Shown: one piece after another, positions 1 to 8,289 of the stretch
Position numbering within the stretch: position 1 is the stretch's first letter
How the letters are laid out: each line of letters starts with the position of its first letter
Assembly (NCBI GenBank): GCA_021324535.1
Contig: JAJPIU010000264.1
Location: forward strand, 1 to 51,034
From: Pseudomonadota bacterium
Lineage (GTDB): Bacteria > Chloroflexota > Ktedonobacteria > Ktedonobacterales > JADMIN01
DNA: 51,034 nt
Direction of reading: 5' to 3'
The notes under the pieces: generated by a model
Seen by the model: only the letters and a program-made list of their open reading frames with translations
The model's database searches: none
What the model was told of the DNA's origin: nothing
Made by a program: the position numbers and the translations under genes

Positions 1-614
1 TCGTTGGCGTCGAGCGCAGCCTCGAACGCTTCGAGACTCCGGTGGCTTGGCCCTTCCTTCATGGAGATCTCGGTTGAGGCGCACCAGATCATGACGAGCC
101 GGTCACATGTGTGTGCAGACTTGAAGGCGCGAATGTCGGCGCGAATCTGCTCGGCCAGCTCCCTCTTGATGCCGCGCTTGACGTTCGGCCCGTTGAGGCG
201 CTTGACGGAGCGCTGGTCGAAGGCGGCAGGCATTGGCTCAATGGACTTGAGGAAATCGGCGATAGGTTCGATGTGTTCGTAGCGGTCGAGGACACCACAC
301 TGCACCGCTGCCTCGTAGGCGTTGTCAGGGAAGGGATCCCAGGCGCCGAAAACCAGGTCGTCCAGGCGCGTGAGCGGGACGAATGCGCGAATGAGGGGCG
401 AACGGTTCTCCGTTCGCTTGCCAAGCCGGATGGCGCCCATCTGAGTAAGCGAGCCGACGGGTCTGCCGCTGCCGCGACGCGCGTGCTCGACGCCGCTGAT
501 GAACGTCGTAGCGACGGCGCCGAGGCCGACGAGCAGGACGCCAAGGCGACCCTCTGCCGGTTGGATCGGATTGGGCTTGGGTTCAACGCTGCCAGAGGTT
601 CGGCGCCAGGGCAT
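1..614 (-). CDS. ino1: myo-inositol-3-phosphate synthase, N-terminal part (gene runs off the left edge)
   Basis: NAD-dependent enzyme converting glucose 6-phosphate to inositol 3-phosphate, the entry to inositol lipids and inositol-derived thiols. About 204 codons are visible. The reading frame shows the Rossmann loop LLVGLGAVATTF, then SLTQMGAIRLG, LDDLVFGAWDPFPDNAYEAA, EPIADFLKSIEPMPAAFDQ and RLVMIWCASTE, all hallmarks of this family. The chosen ATG at 614 has GAGGG eight bases upstream. The first roughly 15 codons lie antisense inside a GNAT gene remnant on the plus strand, so this N-terminus looks newly acquired by a rearrangement just upstream of the conserved PIQPAEGRLGVLL segment. The C-terminal half is outside the window. 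Family assignment is firm; the start is less so. Confidence 0.9.
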   Translation of the reverse strand, partial: MPWRRTSGSVEPKPNPIQPAEGRLGVLLVGLGAVATTFISGVEHARRGSGRPVGSLTQMGAIRLGKRTENRSPLIRAFVPLTRLDDLVFGAWDPFPDNAYEAAVQCGVLDRYEHIEPIADFLKSIEPMPAAFDQRSVKRLNGPNVKRGIKRELAEQIRADIRAFKSAHTCDRLVMIWCASTEISMKEGPSHRSLEAFEAALDAN

Positions 615-810
615 TGGAAGCGCCCTCACAGTGGCTCCATTATTACAAGCGCGAAGTTGGGGCTATCGCGTCGGCGTGTTGCAAGCCTCGCCAATGGATC
701 TTGGCCTCTATCGCCGCCTGGGATTTCAGGAGTATTGCACGTTTCAAGCCTATTTCTGGCAAGGGGCAACCGAGGAGAGCCAGATGGATGGAAGTGGCCT
801 CTCCCTATGA
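583..810 (+). pseudogene. GNAT acetyltransferase, C-terminal remnant
   Basis: About 75 codons match the second half of a GNAT N-acetyltransferase: the acetyl-CoA binding loop appears as RRQGIGSAL, followed by the late motif GLYRRLGFQEYCTF and a stop at 808-810. The N-terminal half is missing. Upstream codons in the same frame read only as antisense of the inositol-phosphate synthase gene, so the GNAT homology begins abruptly near 583. It is best read as a gene fragment cut by the rearrangement that brought in the neighbouring gene. It now probably supplies the promoter or start region of that gene on the other strand. Confidence 0.7.
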
Positions 811-1062
811 GTGAGATCGCTGAATAGCAGGAAGTGACTGACTGGAGTATTAGCTTCTTTGGGAATTATTGCGGTAGTAAGCTTGCCAGAGTTCTTTCTC
901 CCTATTCTTGCAATGATTGTGATCATAGTTCTGCTCAGCCTTTTCTCACGGAGAAGCCGCTCCCAATCATGAACCAACTTCCAGGGAAACCTCATAAGCC
1001 AGCTCTGCTCCGTAGGCTTGGTGTGTTCAGCTCACTGCATTGACTCTCTATCCAATGTTCCC
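811..1062. other. Spacer with no gene seen
   Basis: About 250 bases between the GNAT remnant and the end of the eIF2B-like gene. It is lower in GC than its surroundings. I see no convincing reading frame, hairpin or RNA gene in it. Confidence 0.5.
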
Positions 1063-2043
1063 TTACTCCGTCACGCTCTCCAGCGCCATCCTCGCCTCGT
1101 CCGCCAGCCTTGCCAGCGCATCGTGATCGAGCGGGCCAGCCTCTGTGATGATAGCGTGTATCAGATGGGCGGGCGTCGCCTCAAACAGCGTCATCTCTAT
1201 GGCTATCCCAGGGATTGGCTCCGCAAGCAGGTCGGTGGGGGCGCCCGATTCGAGCGTCAGCGGCCAATCGGGCGAGGCTACCTTCAGCGATTCGCACAGG
1301 GCGTAGACCGGCTTGCCGTGCTCATGGGCCATCAGCGCCAGCGGATACGTTCCCACCTTGTTGACCACGTCACCATTGGCGCGCACGGAGTCGGCTCCTA
1401 CCAGCACGGCGTCGGCTTCCGGCATGAGCAGCCCACAGGCGGCGTCGGCGGCAAGCGTCAGCGCGACGCCAGCCGTGCGGAAACGCTCATCGTCAGCAAG
1501 GCTTTTCGCCAGCGCGGCGCCCTCGCCTCCCGGACGCGACTCCGCGATAACCACGCGCTGTAATTTTCCCGCATTGGCCAGCCAATGCAGCGTATGCTCC
1601 ACTGTGCCTGATCGGCTGATGGTATAGATGATCGCATGGTCGGGCAGCAGCGCGCCAACATGGCTGGTAATGGCGTCAGATGCGCTCGCCCAGGCATCGG
1701 CGATACGGATTGCCTCGGCACGGATCGCCTGCAGTCGCGCCGATGGATCATCTCCAGCCTGTTCAGGTGTTCCTGCCCACCAGATGCGCGCGGCGGTGTT
1801 GGAGACGGCTGCCATACTTGGCCGCGCCGCGATGATGCGCTGTACTGCGGTGTGAAGCGTTGCAATGTGAGCCGCCGCAAGGAGTGTGTGCGCTTCGCCG
1901 GGTGGGAGTGTGCTTAGAGAGGTTGAGGCGTCGGCGAGCGCCTGGGCGGCTGTGCGCGCCAGCCAGCTTGCACCGTGTTCGCGGTCGCGCTCGACCTTGC
2001 TGATCGCCTCGGCCAGCGGCTTCGGCAGTGAATCACTTGCCAT
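1063..2043 (-). CDS. eIF2B alpha/beta/delta-like sugar-phosphate isomerase family protein
   Basis: 326 residues with the Rossmann-like fold signatures of the family that includes MtnA (methylthioribose-1-phosphate isomerase), archaeal ribose-1,5-bisphosphate isomerase and eIF2B subunits: TISRSGTV, ESRPGGEG, GADSVRANGDVVNKVGTYP and KPVYALCE. The Asp of GAD is kept, but the position of the catalytic Cys of MtnA appears to be Ser (TISRSG), so isomerase activity is doubtful. The ATG at 2043 has GAGGGG six bases upstream and overlaps the stop of the NUDIX gene, giving tight coupling. From memory, NUDIX and eIF2B-like domains are also fused in some haloarchaeal proteins, which supports joint action on a nucleotide-sugar or sugar phosphate. 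The exact substrate is unknown. Confidence 0.75.
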   Translation of the reverse strand: MASDSLPKPLAEAISKVERDREHGASWLARTAAQALADASTSLSTLPPGEAHTLLAAAHIATLHTAVQRIIAARPSMAAVSNTAARIWWAGTPEQAGDDPSARLQAIRAEAIRIADAWASASDAITSHVGALLPDHAIIYTISRSGTVEHTLHWLANAGKLQRVVIAESRPGGEGAALAKSLADDERFRTAGVALTLAADAACGLLMPEADAVLVGADSVRANGDVVNKVGTYPLALMAHEHGKPVYALCESLKVASPDWPLTLESGAPTDLLAEPIPGIAIEMTLFEATPAHLIHAIITEAGPLDHDALARLADEARMALESVTE

Positions 2044-2509
2044 CGCGTGTCCCCTCATGAGAGGTGCTATCGGCAGGATACACCCGCGCCAGCGCCTCGG
2101 CCAGCATGGGAACGGTCGTCAGATTGGCAAACTCGTTTGGGGCGAACCAGCGCGTCTCTGTAGCTTCCCAATCGCTCTGCATCTTTTCCAGAGCGGCAGG
2201 TGTGGCGGCGAAAAGAAACGGGTGGACAACCCACGCTTGGCCGATGCTTTCATCGGTGAAGGGCAGTGGGGCGCCTGTGCGTAGCAGCGTCAGGTCGGGC
2301 CGTTCGAGGCGGACCTCTTCGTGTAGCTCAGTGTACGCCTGATCGAGCGGCGTGACGCCCGGTTCGACATAGCCACTGATCGCTCCCCATGCGCCGCGAT
2401 AGGTTCGCACGCGCTGGCTCCGCTGCGCCAGCAAGACTTCGTCGCGTCCGCGATCCCGTCGCAGCACGAAGCAGGAAACGACGTGTGTTGGTGAACTGTC
2501 ATTTGCCAT
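2033..2509 (-). CDS. NUDIX hydrolase
   Basis: 158-residue protein expected to cleave a nucleoside diphosphate linked to another group. The NUDIX box spans about residues 46-67 (GYVEPGVTPLDQAYTELHEEV). The metal-binding ELHEE helix is intact; the Glu normally found seven residues into the box is Val, and the Arg before EL is Thr. There is no added DNA-binding domain, so it is not an NrtR-type regulator. Its ATG overlaps the end of glgB by 11 bases and its end overlaps the eIF2B-like gene, so all three are probably translated from one message. The substrate cannot be told from the sequence. Confidence 0.85.
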   Translation of the reverse strand: MANDSSPTHVVSCFVLRRDRGRDEVLLAQRSQRVRTYRGAWGAISGYVEPGVTPLDQAYTELHEEVRLERPDLTLLRTGAPLPFTDESIGQAWVVHPFLFAATPAALEKMQSDWEATETRWFAPNEFANLTTVPMLAEALARVYPADSTSHEGTRDGK

Positions 2510-4871
2510 TGGATGCTCCTTCTGGCGCCAACACCACCACAGCTAGCGGGGGCAATGTCAGCGCGAGCGACTGTTCATAGCCGTGCGCCTTCACGTTGTC
2601 AGTTGTGACGCCGCCCAGGTTGCCTACGTTGCTGCCGCCATAGAGCGCCGCATCGCTGTTCAGCGCCTCCACATACTGGCCAGCAATAGGTGTGCCGACG
2701 CGATAGTTGTGGCGCGGCACGGGAGTAAAGTTGCAGACGAAGAGCAGGGCGTCGCGTTTGTCGGCGCTGTAGCGCAGGAATGAGACCACGCTCTGCGCAG
2801 TATCCGAGCCGTCAATCCACTGGAAGCCGTCGGGCGTGAAGTCGCGTTCGTAGAGCGCCGGATGCGCTCGCATCAGCGCATTGAGGTCGCCCACCAGCCG
2901 CCGCAACTGGCGATGCAGATCGGTGTTGGGCGAACGCTCATCGAGCAGCGCCCAATCGAGATAGCCCGCATAGTTCCACTCGCGCCACTGACCAAACTCG
3001 CCGCCCATGAAGAGCAACTTCTTTCCAGGATGGCCATACATAAAGGTGTAGAGCGCGCGCAGGTTGGCGAACTTCTGCCAGGGATCGCCCGGCATTTTGT
3101 TGAGCATAGACCCCTTCATGTGTACTACCTCGTCGTGCGAGAGGGGCAGCAGGAATCGCTCGGAATAGGCGTACATGAGGGCGAAGGTCACTTCGCTTTG
3201 GTGGAACTTGCGATGCACTGGATCGAGCTTGAAATATTCGAGCGTGTCATGCATCCAGCCCATGTTCCACTTCAGCGAAAAGCCCAGGCCGCCCTCGCTC
3301 ACGGGATGCGTCACTCCAGGCCATGCGGTGGACTCCTCGGCGATGGTGAGCGCGCTTGGGAAGCGTTCGTGGAGGGTGGTATTGCACTGGCGCAGGAAGT
3401 CAATCGCCGCGAGGTTCTCACGTCCGCCGTATTTGTTGGGCAGCCATTGGCCCTCCTTGCGCGAATAATCGAGGTAGAGCATCGAGGCTACTGCGTCCAC
3501 CCGCAGACCGTCAATATGATACCTGTCGAGCCAGAAGAGCGCGTTGGCGATCAGGAAATTGCGTACCTCGTTGCGCTCGTAGTTGAAGACGTAGGTACCC
3601 CAATCTGGATGCTCACCCAGGCGCGGGTCGTCGTGCTCGTAGAGGTGCGTGCCATCGAAGTAGGCCAGCGCGTGGCCGTCTTTGGGGAAATGCGCGGGCA
3701 CCCAATCCATCAACACGCCAAGGTCATGCTGATGGCAATAGTCTATGAAGTACATGAAATCCTGCGGGGAGCCGTAGCGGCTGGTGGGCGCATAGTAGCC
3801 CGTCACCTGGTAGCCCCACGAGCCGTCGAAGGGATGCTCGGCTACCGGCATCAGCTCGATATGCGTGTAACCAAGCTCCTTCACATAGGGCACAAGCTGG
3901 TGGGCGAGGTCGCGATAGTTGACCGCGCCGCCGGTGGATGAGGGCTTCCAGGATCCTGCGTGAACCTCATACACGCTGATCGGCGCGTCAGGCGCGTTAC
4001 GCTGGGGGCGCCTAGTCATCCACTCTGCGTCGCCCCACTCGTAGCCATCCAGTGAGACGATGCGCGAGGCCGTACCTGGGCGCACCTCGGCGCAGAAGGC
4101 AAGCGGATCGGCTTTGAGTTCCTGGTAGTCGCGGTTCCACGAGAGGATGGCGTATTTATAGAGCGCGCCAGGCTGGGCGTTGGGCAGAAATAACTCCCAG
4201 ACACCGTTGGGGCGCTGTCGCATGGGATGTTTCCGCTGATCCCAGTCATTGAAGTCGCCGACGACGCTCACGCGCCGCGCGTTGGGCGCCCAGACGGCGA
4301 AGGCGACGCCGCGTACATCGCCAATCTGTGTGGGCTGAGCGCCTAGCTTCTTATAGAGTTCCAGATGCGTGCCTTCGCCAATCAGATAGAGATCGTAGTC
4401 AGTGAGCAGCGGCCCAAAGCTATAGGGATCGCTGATGCGTTCGAGAACGCCCGACAACCAGTGGACATCGAGCAGATAGCCCGATGGCGCCTCGCCAGCG
4501 ACGATCAGGCTGAAGAGACCGGCGGGATGAATCTGGCGCATGGGGAATGGACGAGGCTGGGGCTTCTCTCGCTTCTCGCTTTGGTCGTCCTGCGCTGAGG
4601 GATGGCCAGCATCAGGAGAGACGTCGAGAGCAGCCGCTACTGCGTTCGCCTCGGTGGGAACCACCCAAACAGATTGCGCGCCTGGCAGAAACGCACGCAC
4701 GATCCAGACGGGCTGCCCATCGAGCGTTGTCTGGCGCAACCCAAGCACATCGAACGGCGCGCCATGCCTGCCATTCACCAGCGCCTCAATGGCGCGGCGG
4801 TCAAGTGGATCGCTAAACACGCCTCGTGTGGCCGCAGGCGGCGTCTTCTCGCTCTTGTCAGGCTGTCTCAT
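2499..4871 (-). CDS. glgB: 1,4-alpha-glucan branching enzyme
   Basis: GH13 glycogen branching enzyme, cutting alpha-1,4 chains and re-attaching them through alpha-1,6 links. At 790 residues it is slightly longer than the usual 630-730. Order of parts: an N-terminal CBM48-like region interrupted by a charged low-complexity insert (about residues 85-110), a second CBM48 (about 180-280), the TIM barrel and a C-terminal beta domain. Catalytic residues are visible as Asp459 (GLRVDAVAS), Glu512 (TIAEEST) and Asp580 (LSHDEVVH). The start ATG at 4871 has AAGAGG upstream. No other glycogen gene lies in the window; the gene sits between gluQ (92-base gap) and the NUDIX gene (overlap). Confidence 0.96.
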   Translation of the reverse strand: MRQPDKSEKTPPAATRGVFSDPLDRRAIEALVNGRHGAPFDVLGLRQTTLDGQPVWIVRAFLPGAQSVWVVPTEANAVAAALDVSPDAGHPSAQDDQSEKREKPQPRPFPMRQIHPAGLFSLIVAGEAPSGYLLDVHWLSGVLERISDPYSFGPLLTDYDLYLIGEGTHLELYKKLGAQPTQIGDVRGVAFAVWAPNARRVSVVGDFNDWDQRKHPMRQRPNGVWELFLPNAQPGALYKYAILSWNRDYQELKADPLAFCAEVRPGTASRIVSLDGYEWGDAEWMTRRPQRNAPDAPISVYEVHAGSWKPSSTGGAVNYRDLAHQLVPYVKELGYTHIELMPVAEHPFDGSWGYQVTGYYAPTSRYGSPQDFMYFIDYCHQHDLGVLMDWVPAHFPKDGHALAYFDGTHLYEHDDPRLGEHPDWGTYVFNYERNEVRNFLIANALFWLDRYHIDGLRVDAVASMLYLDYSRKEGQWLPNKYGGRENLAAIDFLRQCNTTLHERFPSALTIAEESTAWPGVTHPVSEGGLGFSLKWNMGWMHDTLEYFKLDPVHRKFHQSEVTFALMYAYSERFLLPLSHDEVVHMKGSMLNKMPGDPWQKFANLRALYTFMYGHPGKKLLFMGGEFGQWREWNYAGYLDWALLDERSPNTDLHRQLRRLVGDLNALMRAHPALYERDFTPDGFQWIDGSDTAQSVVSFLRYSADKRDALLFVCNFTPVPRHNYRVGTPIAGQYVEALNSDAALYGGSNVGNLGGVTTDNVKAHGYEQSLALTLPPLAVVVLAPEGASNGK

Positions 4872-4963
4872 AAGCTATGCGCCTCTTAATCATGATGATC
4901 TCTGTCTTGCGTTGTTGCGTTGCGCGCTGTCGCCGGTTTGCCTATCGCTATTATGTCACGACT

Positions 4964-5953
4964 TTATCCTTCAAGGAGCACAATAGGCGACGGCTCACGT
5001 ATGATGCGCATGGGATCGAACGCTACCAAAAGGTCGGCAGGCGTTGCGGGGGTGTTGGCGGGCCAGAGGCCACAACTGGCGGCGAGCGCGCCAAGCGTCT
5101 GAGCAGGTGTGACGCCATGCGCACGAAGCGCAGCCACACCTGCGGAAGCGTCGCGTTTAGCCATGCGCACGCCCGTTGCGTCGGTCGCCAGCGGGACATG
5201 CGCGTATTCGGTCGGCGGCGGGTAGCCAAGCGCCAGGAAGAGCGCCCGCTGCGCCGCCACGAACGGCAGCAGATCGGCTCCCCGCACAATCTGTGACACA
5301 CCCATCAGCGCGTCGTCAACTACCACCGCCAGATGGTACGCAAAGAGGCCGTCGCTGCGCCACACGATGAAGTCGCCTGCGTCGGACGGACGCTGCGTCA
5401 CCGTCCCCATGATGCGGTCTGTGAAGGTGAACGGCTCAGGAGGAGCGCGAAAACGCCACGCAGGGCGCCTGCCACTTGTCTCACAGGCCAGTCGTTCGGC
5501 TGATGTGAGCACACGGCACGAACAATAACGCGCAGGAGGCGAGCTGGTTGATAGGCCATGCGGCGCGCTGGCGACATTCTCATCTGTATGCAACGCGCGT
5601 AGCTCGGCGCGGGTGCAATAGCAGGGGTAGATAGCGTCATACCTGCGAAGATGGGCAAGCGCCGCTGCGTAAATTGCCTCCCGCGCGCTCTGTGTATACG
5701 GGCCATAGGGGCCATCAACATCCGGCCCTTCATCCCATTCCAATCCCAGCCAGCGCAGATCAGCCAGTATCTGTTCGGCGGCTCCTGGGCGTACACGTGG
5801 GCCGTCCAGGTCTTCCATGCGCAAGATGAAGGCTCCGCCCGCCGAACGGGCAAAGAGCCAAGCCAGCAGCGCCGTCCGCAGATTGCCCAGATGGAGCGTT
5901 CCGGTGGGCGAGGGGGCGTAGCGTCCGCGTATAGATATTGACGACATAGTCAT
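4964..5953 (-). CDS. gluQ: glutamyl-queuosine tRNA(Asp) synthetase
   Basis: Truncated glutamyl-tRNA synthetase paralogue that attaches glutamate to queuosine at position 34 of tRNA(Asp). At 329 residues it has only the catalytic half of GluRS and no anticodon-binding domain, which defines the family. Class I motifs are present: the HIGH equivalent PSPTGTLHLGNL near residue 14 and the KMSKS equivalent VRMAKRDAS near 265. A zinc site is suggested by CYC and YCSC near residues 105-145. The start ATG at 5953 (alternative 5947) follows GGGGCG. The enzyme needs queuosine-modified tRNA, so the genome should carry a queuosine route; a divergent Tgt homologue lies 28 kb away in this window. Confidence 0.93.
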   Translation of the reverse strand: MTMSSISIRGRYAPSPTGTLHLGNLRTALLAWLFARSAGGAFILRMEDLDGPRVRPGAAEQILADLRWLGLEWDEGPDVDGPYGPYTQSAREAIYAAALAHLRRYDAIYPCYCTRAELRALHTDENVASAPHGLSTSSPPARYCSCRVLTSAERLACETSGRRPAWRFRAPPEPFTFTDRIMGTVTQRPSDAGDFIVWRSDGLFAYHLAVVVDDALMGVSQIVRGADLLPFVAAQRALFLALGYPPPTEYAHVPLATDATGVRMAKRDASAGVAALRAHGVTPAQTLGALAASCGLWPANTPATPADLLVAFDPMRIIREPSPIVLLEG

Positions 5954-5972
5954 ATGCGGCGCCCCTTTTGCC

Positions 5973-5996
5973 TCACGTGTTTCCTCACGTGTTTCC
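5973..5996. repeat. Two tandem 12-base units upstream of gluQ
   Basis: The unit CTCACGTGTTTC is present twice in a row, each containing the palindrome CACGTG. It lies in the leader of gluQ, about 20-45 bases before the start. It may be a recent duplication or a regulator site; nothing else supports a role. Confidence 0.5.
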
Positions 5997-6015
5997 TCCT
6001 TCCACGTCTGTTCGA

Positions 6016-6558
6016 TCAGTGAAGACCGACTCCCTCTAAGACCAGATTGACGACAAGAGTTTGCGCGCGCCCCGCCTCCCAGTGATGATGCGCCCTGAGA
6101 TGGGTGTACGTCCAGCAGACGCTGTTGAAGAGCAGCGAGGCAGTCTCCGCCACATCTCTCGCATTGATGCTTCCCTCGCGCATGCCCTCACGAAGAAATT
6201 GCTCCAGCGGTTCGGTGAAGTCTGCGCGCGTGAGGATATGCGCCTCGTGGAAGATGGTGTCTGTGGCAATCAGCAGCGGCAGGTTTCTCTCGGCAACGCC
6301 GCACAGCGCGAGGAGCGCCAACCGCAAGCGCGTCAGCCCGCTCTCAAGGCCGGTCAGGATCGGCCACATGGCGCCGCGATACTGTTCGGTAAGACGCAAG
6401 AGCAATCCCTCGACGATCTTTTCACGGGTGATGCCCTGGCGTCAGAGGGTGACACGCGAGACACCCAGCGCCGCTGCGACTCGCTCCAAGGTCAATCCTT
6501 CCCAACTGGCCTCCTGTGCGACAGCCATAGCAGCATCGAGAATTGTCTCGTCAATCAT
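6016..6558 (-). pseudogene. TetR-family repressor interrupted by an in-frame TGA
   Basis: One frame of 180 codons encodes a TetR repressor. The N-terminal helix-turn-helix reads LTLERVAAALGVSRVTL, then codon 39 is TGA (6442-6444) where the family has a conserved Tyr (VTLYRQG). The same frame continues without a break as RQGITREKIVEG and the ligand-binding half to 6016. It is thus a single nonsense change in the recognition helix, with no frame loss. A divergent MFS transporter remnant and a perfect palindrome sit just upstream, the usual layout of a TetR-controlled efflux locus. A sequencing error is possible. Nothing suggests selenocysteine, and other genes here use TGA as a normal stop. Confidence 0.8.
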
Positions 6559-6586
6559 GCTGTTCCCTCTCGCGCCTCTCCTTTGT

Positions 6587-6604
6587 TGAAACACAGGTGT
6601 TTCA
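6587..6604. promoter_or_regulatory. Probable TetR operator (18-base palindrome)
   Basis: Perfect inverted repeat TGAAACAC-AG-GTGTTTCA in the spacer between the broken tetR and the broken MFS gene. Its size, symmetry and position between divergent genes fit the operator of the adjacent TetR protein. It is still perfect although both genes are damaged, which suggests recent decay. Confidence 0.65.
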
Positions 6605-6643
6605 TTTATGTTATGATGAGGTTTCATCGTGGAGGCATGTCTT

Positions 6644-7055
6644 ATGGCGAAAGCACGCTTCTGGCTCGTTACGCAACTCCTGCTAGCCATGCTTACTATT
6701 GCGCTGGCCATCAGCGTCAGTCTAGGGCGCTCCCCGCTTGCGCTCCTCTTCACGTTAGCGGCGGGCATCGCTGGAGTCGCGGGTATAGATGGCCCGGCGC
6801 GCGGTGCGCTTACCCGCACGCTTGTCAAACGCGAACTCTATCCATCTGCGGCAGGTAGGAACCATTATGGGGTGGGGACTCGTTGGCTTTGTGATCAGCC
6901 GTTTCAATCTGCCGCTGGCGTACTGGGTAGACGCTGCCAGCTACGGCGCATCGTTGCTGGCTGTCGCCAGTTTACCACCTGTCGCCATAGCGCCTGGCGT
7001 AACCCCCACAGCACACACAAGGGGCGCCCTCGCTTCAGGCTTCTTTTCGTTATGA
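6644..7055 (+). pseudogene. MFS efflux transporter (DHA3-like), internal fragment with frameshift
   Basis: Only a middle part of an MFS drug transporter is present. From the ATG at 6644 (GGAGG nine bases upstream) the frame encodes two membrane helices and the stretch GIDGPARGALTRTLVKREL, typical of the loop after helix 4 in DHA3 transporters. Near 6842-6853 the homology jumps to another frame, which continues with GLVGFVISRFNLPLAYWVDAAS and ends at 7055. About 75 N-terminal residues, roughly 20 residues at the break and the whole C-terminal half are missing. The end runs into the stop codon of holB on the other strand. It is non-functional and pairs with the broken tetR. Confidence 0.7.
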
Positions 7056-8066
7056 GAGGCGCGGCAGTTCCAGCAGGGTGTTTTCCATCGTCAGGCGGGG
7101 ATTGCCTTGCTGGTCGAGCGCGATCTGCGCGGCGATGAGCGCCTGTAAAAAACCCTGGGCGCGAGCGGGGCCAAGCACGCGGCCTTGCCGCTCCGCCTGG
7201 GCGCGCGCCTCGCCAGTGGTGGCAAGGGTCGTCGCGCCGTTGGCCGCCAGCGTCACATCGCGCCACCAGAGCAGCCACAGGTCGAACGTCTGCCGGGCTG
7301 TCTCGGTGTCACTGGCAAGCGTCTGCGCGTGCTTCAGTCGCTCGTCACGGGTGGCGCTCGTCAGGCCGGCCAGCGTGCGCAGCAGCTCTTCGCGTTGTTC
7401 GCGCCGTTCGGGGTGTTCGTGCGCCGCGATGGCCCAGCCTATGCGTCCGTTCGCCAGTGTGGAAAGCCGCCGCGCCTCCTCTGGGGCCACATGCCAGTGG
7501 CTTTCCAGCGCCTGGGCGATCTCTTCGGGTGAGAGCGGCTGCATGGGAATCAGCTGGCAGCGTGAGATCATCGTTGGCAATACGGTGTCCAGTTCGGCGC
7601 TGGTCAGCAAGATCACAACCCCTGGCGGCGGCTCTTCCAGCGTTTTCAAGAGGGCATTGAAGGTACTCAAAGCCGAAATCCCTGTGATCAGCTCGATTCT
7701 TGGAAGAATGAAGATGCGCCAGGCGCTCTCATACGGCGCGAGGCTTGCCAGGCGTGTCACCTCGCGAATGACATCAACATTGATTGCGCTTTTTCGCTTG
7801 TCCGGTGGGGCAAGGAGCGGACTCACCATGATGAGATCGGGATGATTGCCATGAGCGATCTTGCGGCACGCCAGGCATTCGCCACATGCTTCGGCGCTAT
7901 CGGGTGGACGGCGCTGGCAGAGCAACGCGGCAGCGAACGCCTGCGCCAGTGTGACCTTGCCAATGCCCTCCGGCCCGGTCAGCAGATACGCATGGCTCAC
8001 CTGATCGGTCAGGATGGCGCGTTCCAGCAGGGATTGCGCATGCCTGTTGCCCACCACTCCGCGCAT
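7050..8066 (-). CDS. holB: DNA polymerase III delta-prime subunit
   Basis: 338-residue clamp-loader AAA+ protein. The Walker A loop is GPEGIGKV at about residues 31-38. The four-cysteine zinc module typical of clamp-loader ATPases is at Cys50, 61, 64 and 67 (ending CGECLACRKI). The motif NALLKTLEEPP and the SRC sensor region follow. The start at 8066 (MRGVVGNRHAQ) matches the usual beginning of the family and follows AAAGGAAAC; an in-frame ATG at 8084 is an alternative. Walker A is better preserved than in many delta-prime proteins, so a DnaX-like identity was weighed, but no gamma/tau tail is present. It stands alone on the minus strand. Confidence 0.88.
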   Translation of the reverse strand: MRGVVGNRHAQSLLERAILTDQVSHAYLLTGPEGIGKVTLAQAFAAALLCQRRPPDSAEACGECLACRKIAHGNHPDLIMVSPLLAPPDKRKSAINVDVIREVTRLASLAPYESAWRIFILPRIELITGISALSTFNALLKTLEEPPPGVVILLTSAELDTVLPTMISRCQLIPMQPLSPEEIAQALESHWHVAPEEARRLSTLANGRIGWAIAAHEHPERREQREELLRTLAGLTSATRDERLKHAQTLASDTETARQTFDLWLLWWRDVTLAANGATTLATTGEARAQAERQGRVLGPARAQGFLQALIAAQIALDQQGNPRLTMENTLLELPRLS

Positions 8067-8289
8067 TACTGTTTCCTTTCTCATAGCTCTTCCAGCTTGG
8101 CGCCCTATAGTATCACCGCTGGCGTCGCCCGTCTTGCTCATGCTACAGTTTACGATAGTTTAAGGAGCACTGGATACACGCCGGATGCGGTTTCTCCGGC
8201 GAAGGAACCTTGTGGTACGTCTTGCGATAAGCCACTATAATCCCAAAGAACAGACAGGAATAGTCCCGTCAGCGAGAGGAGCTAACCCA

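Noticed and set aside
111-827. Long plus-strand frame opposite the inositol-phosphate synthase gene
   Set aside because: Its translation has no family features and it is the antisense shadow of a clearly conserved minus-strand gene.
2033-2509. NUDIX protein as the NrtR regulator of the NAD operon
   Set aside because: It has no C-terminal winged-helix DNA-binding domain and is only 158 residues long.
2862-3941. A 359-codon plus-strand frame opposite glgB
   Set aside because: It lies entirely on the opposite strand of a conserved enzyme gene, and its composition fits an antisense shadow.
6442-6444. TGA inside tetR as a selenocysteine or recoded codon
   Set aside because: There is no selenoprotein hairpin evident, the family has Tyr here, and many genes in the window end in TGA. 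A nonsense mutation is simpler.
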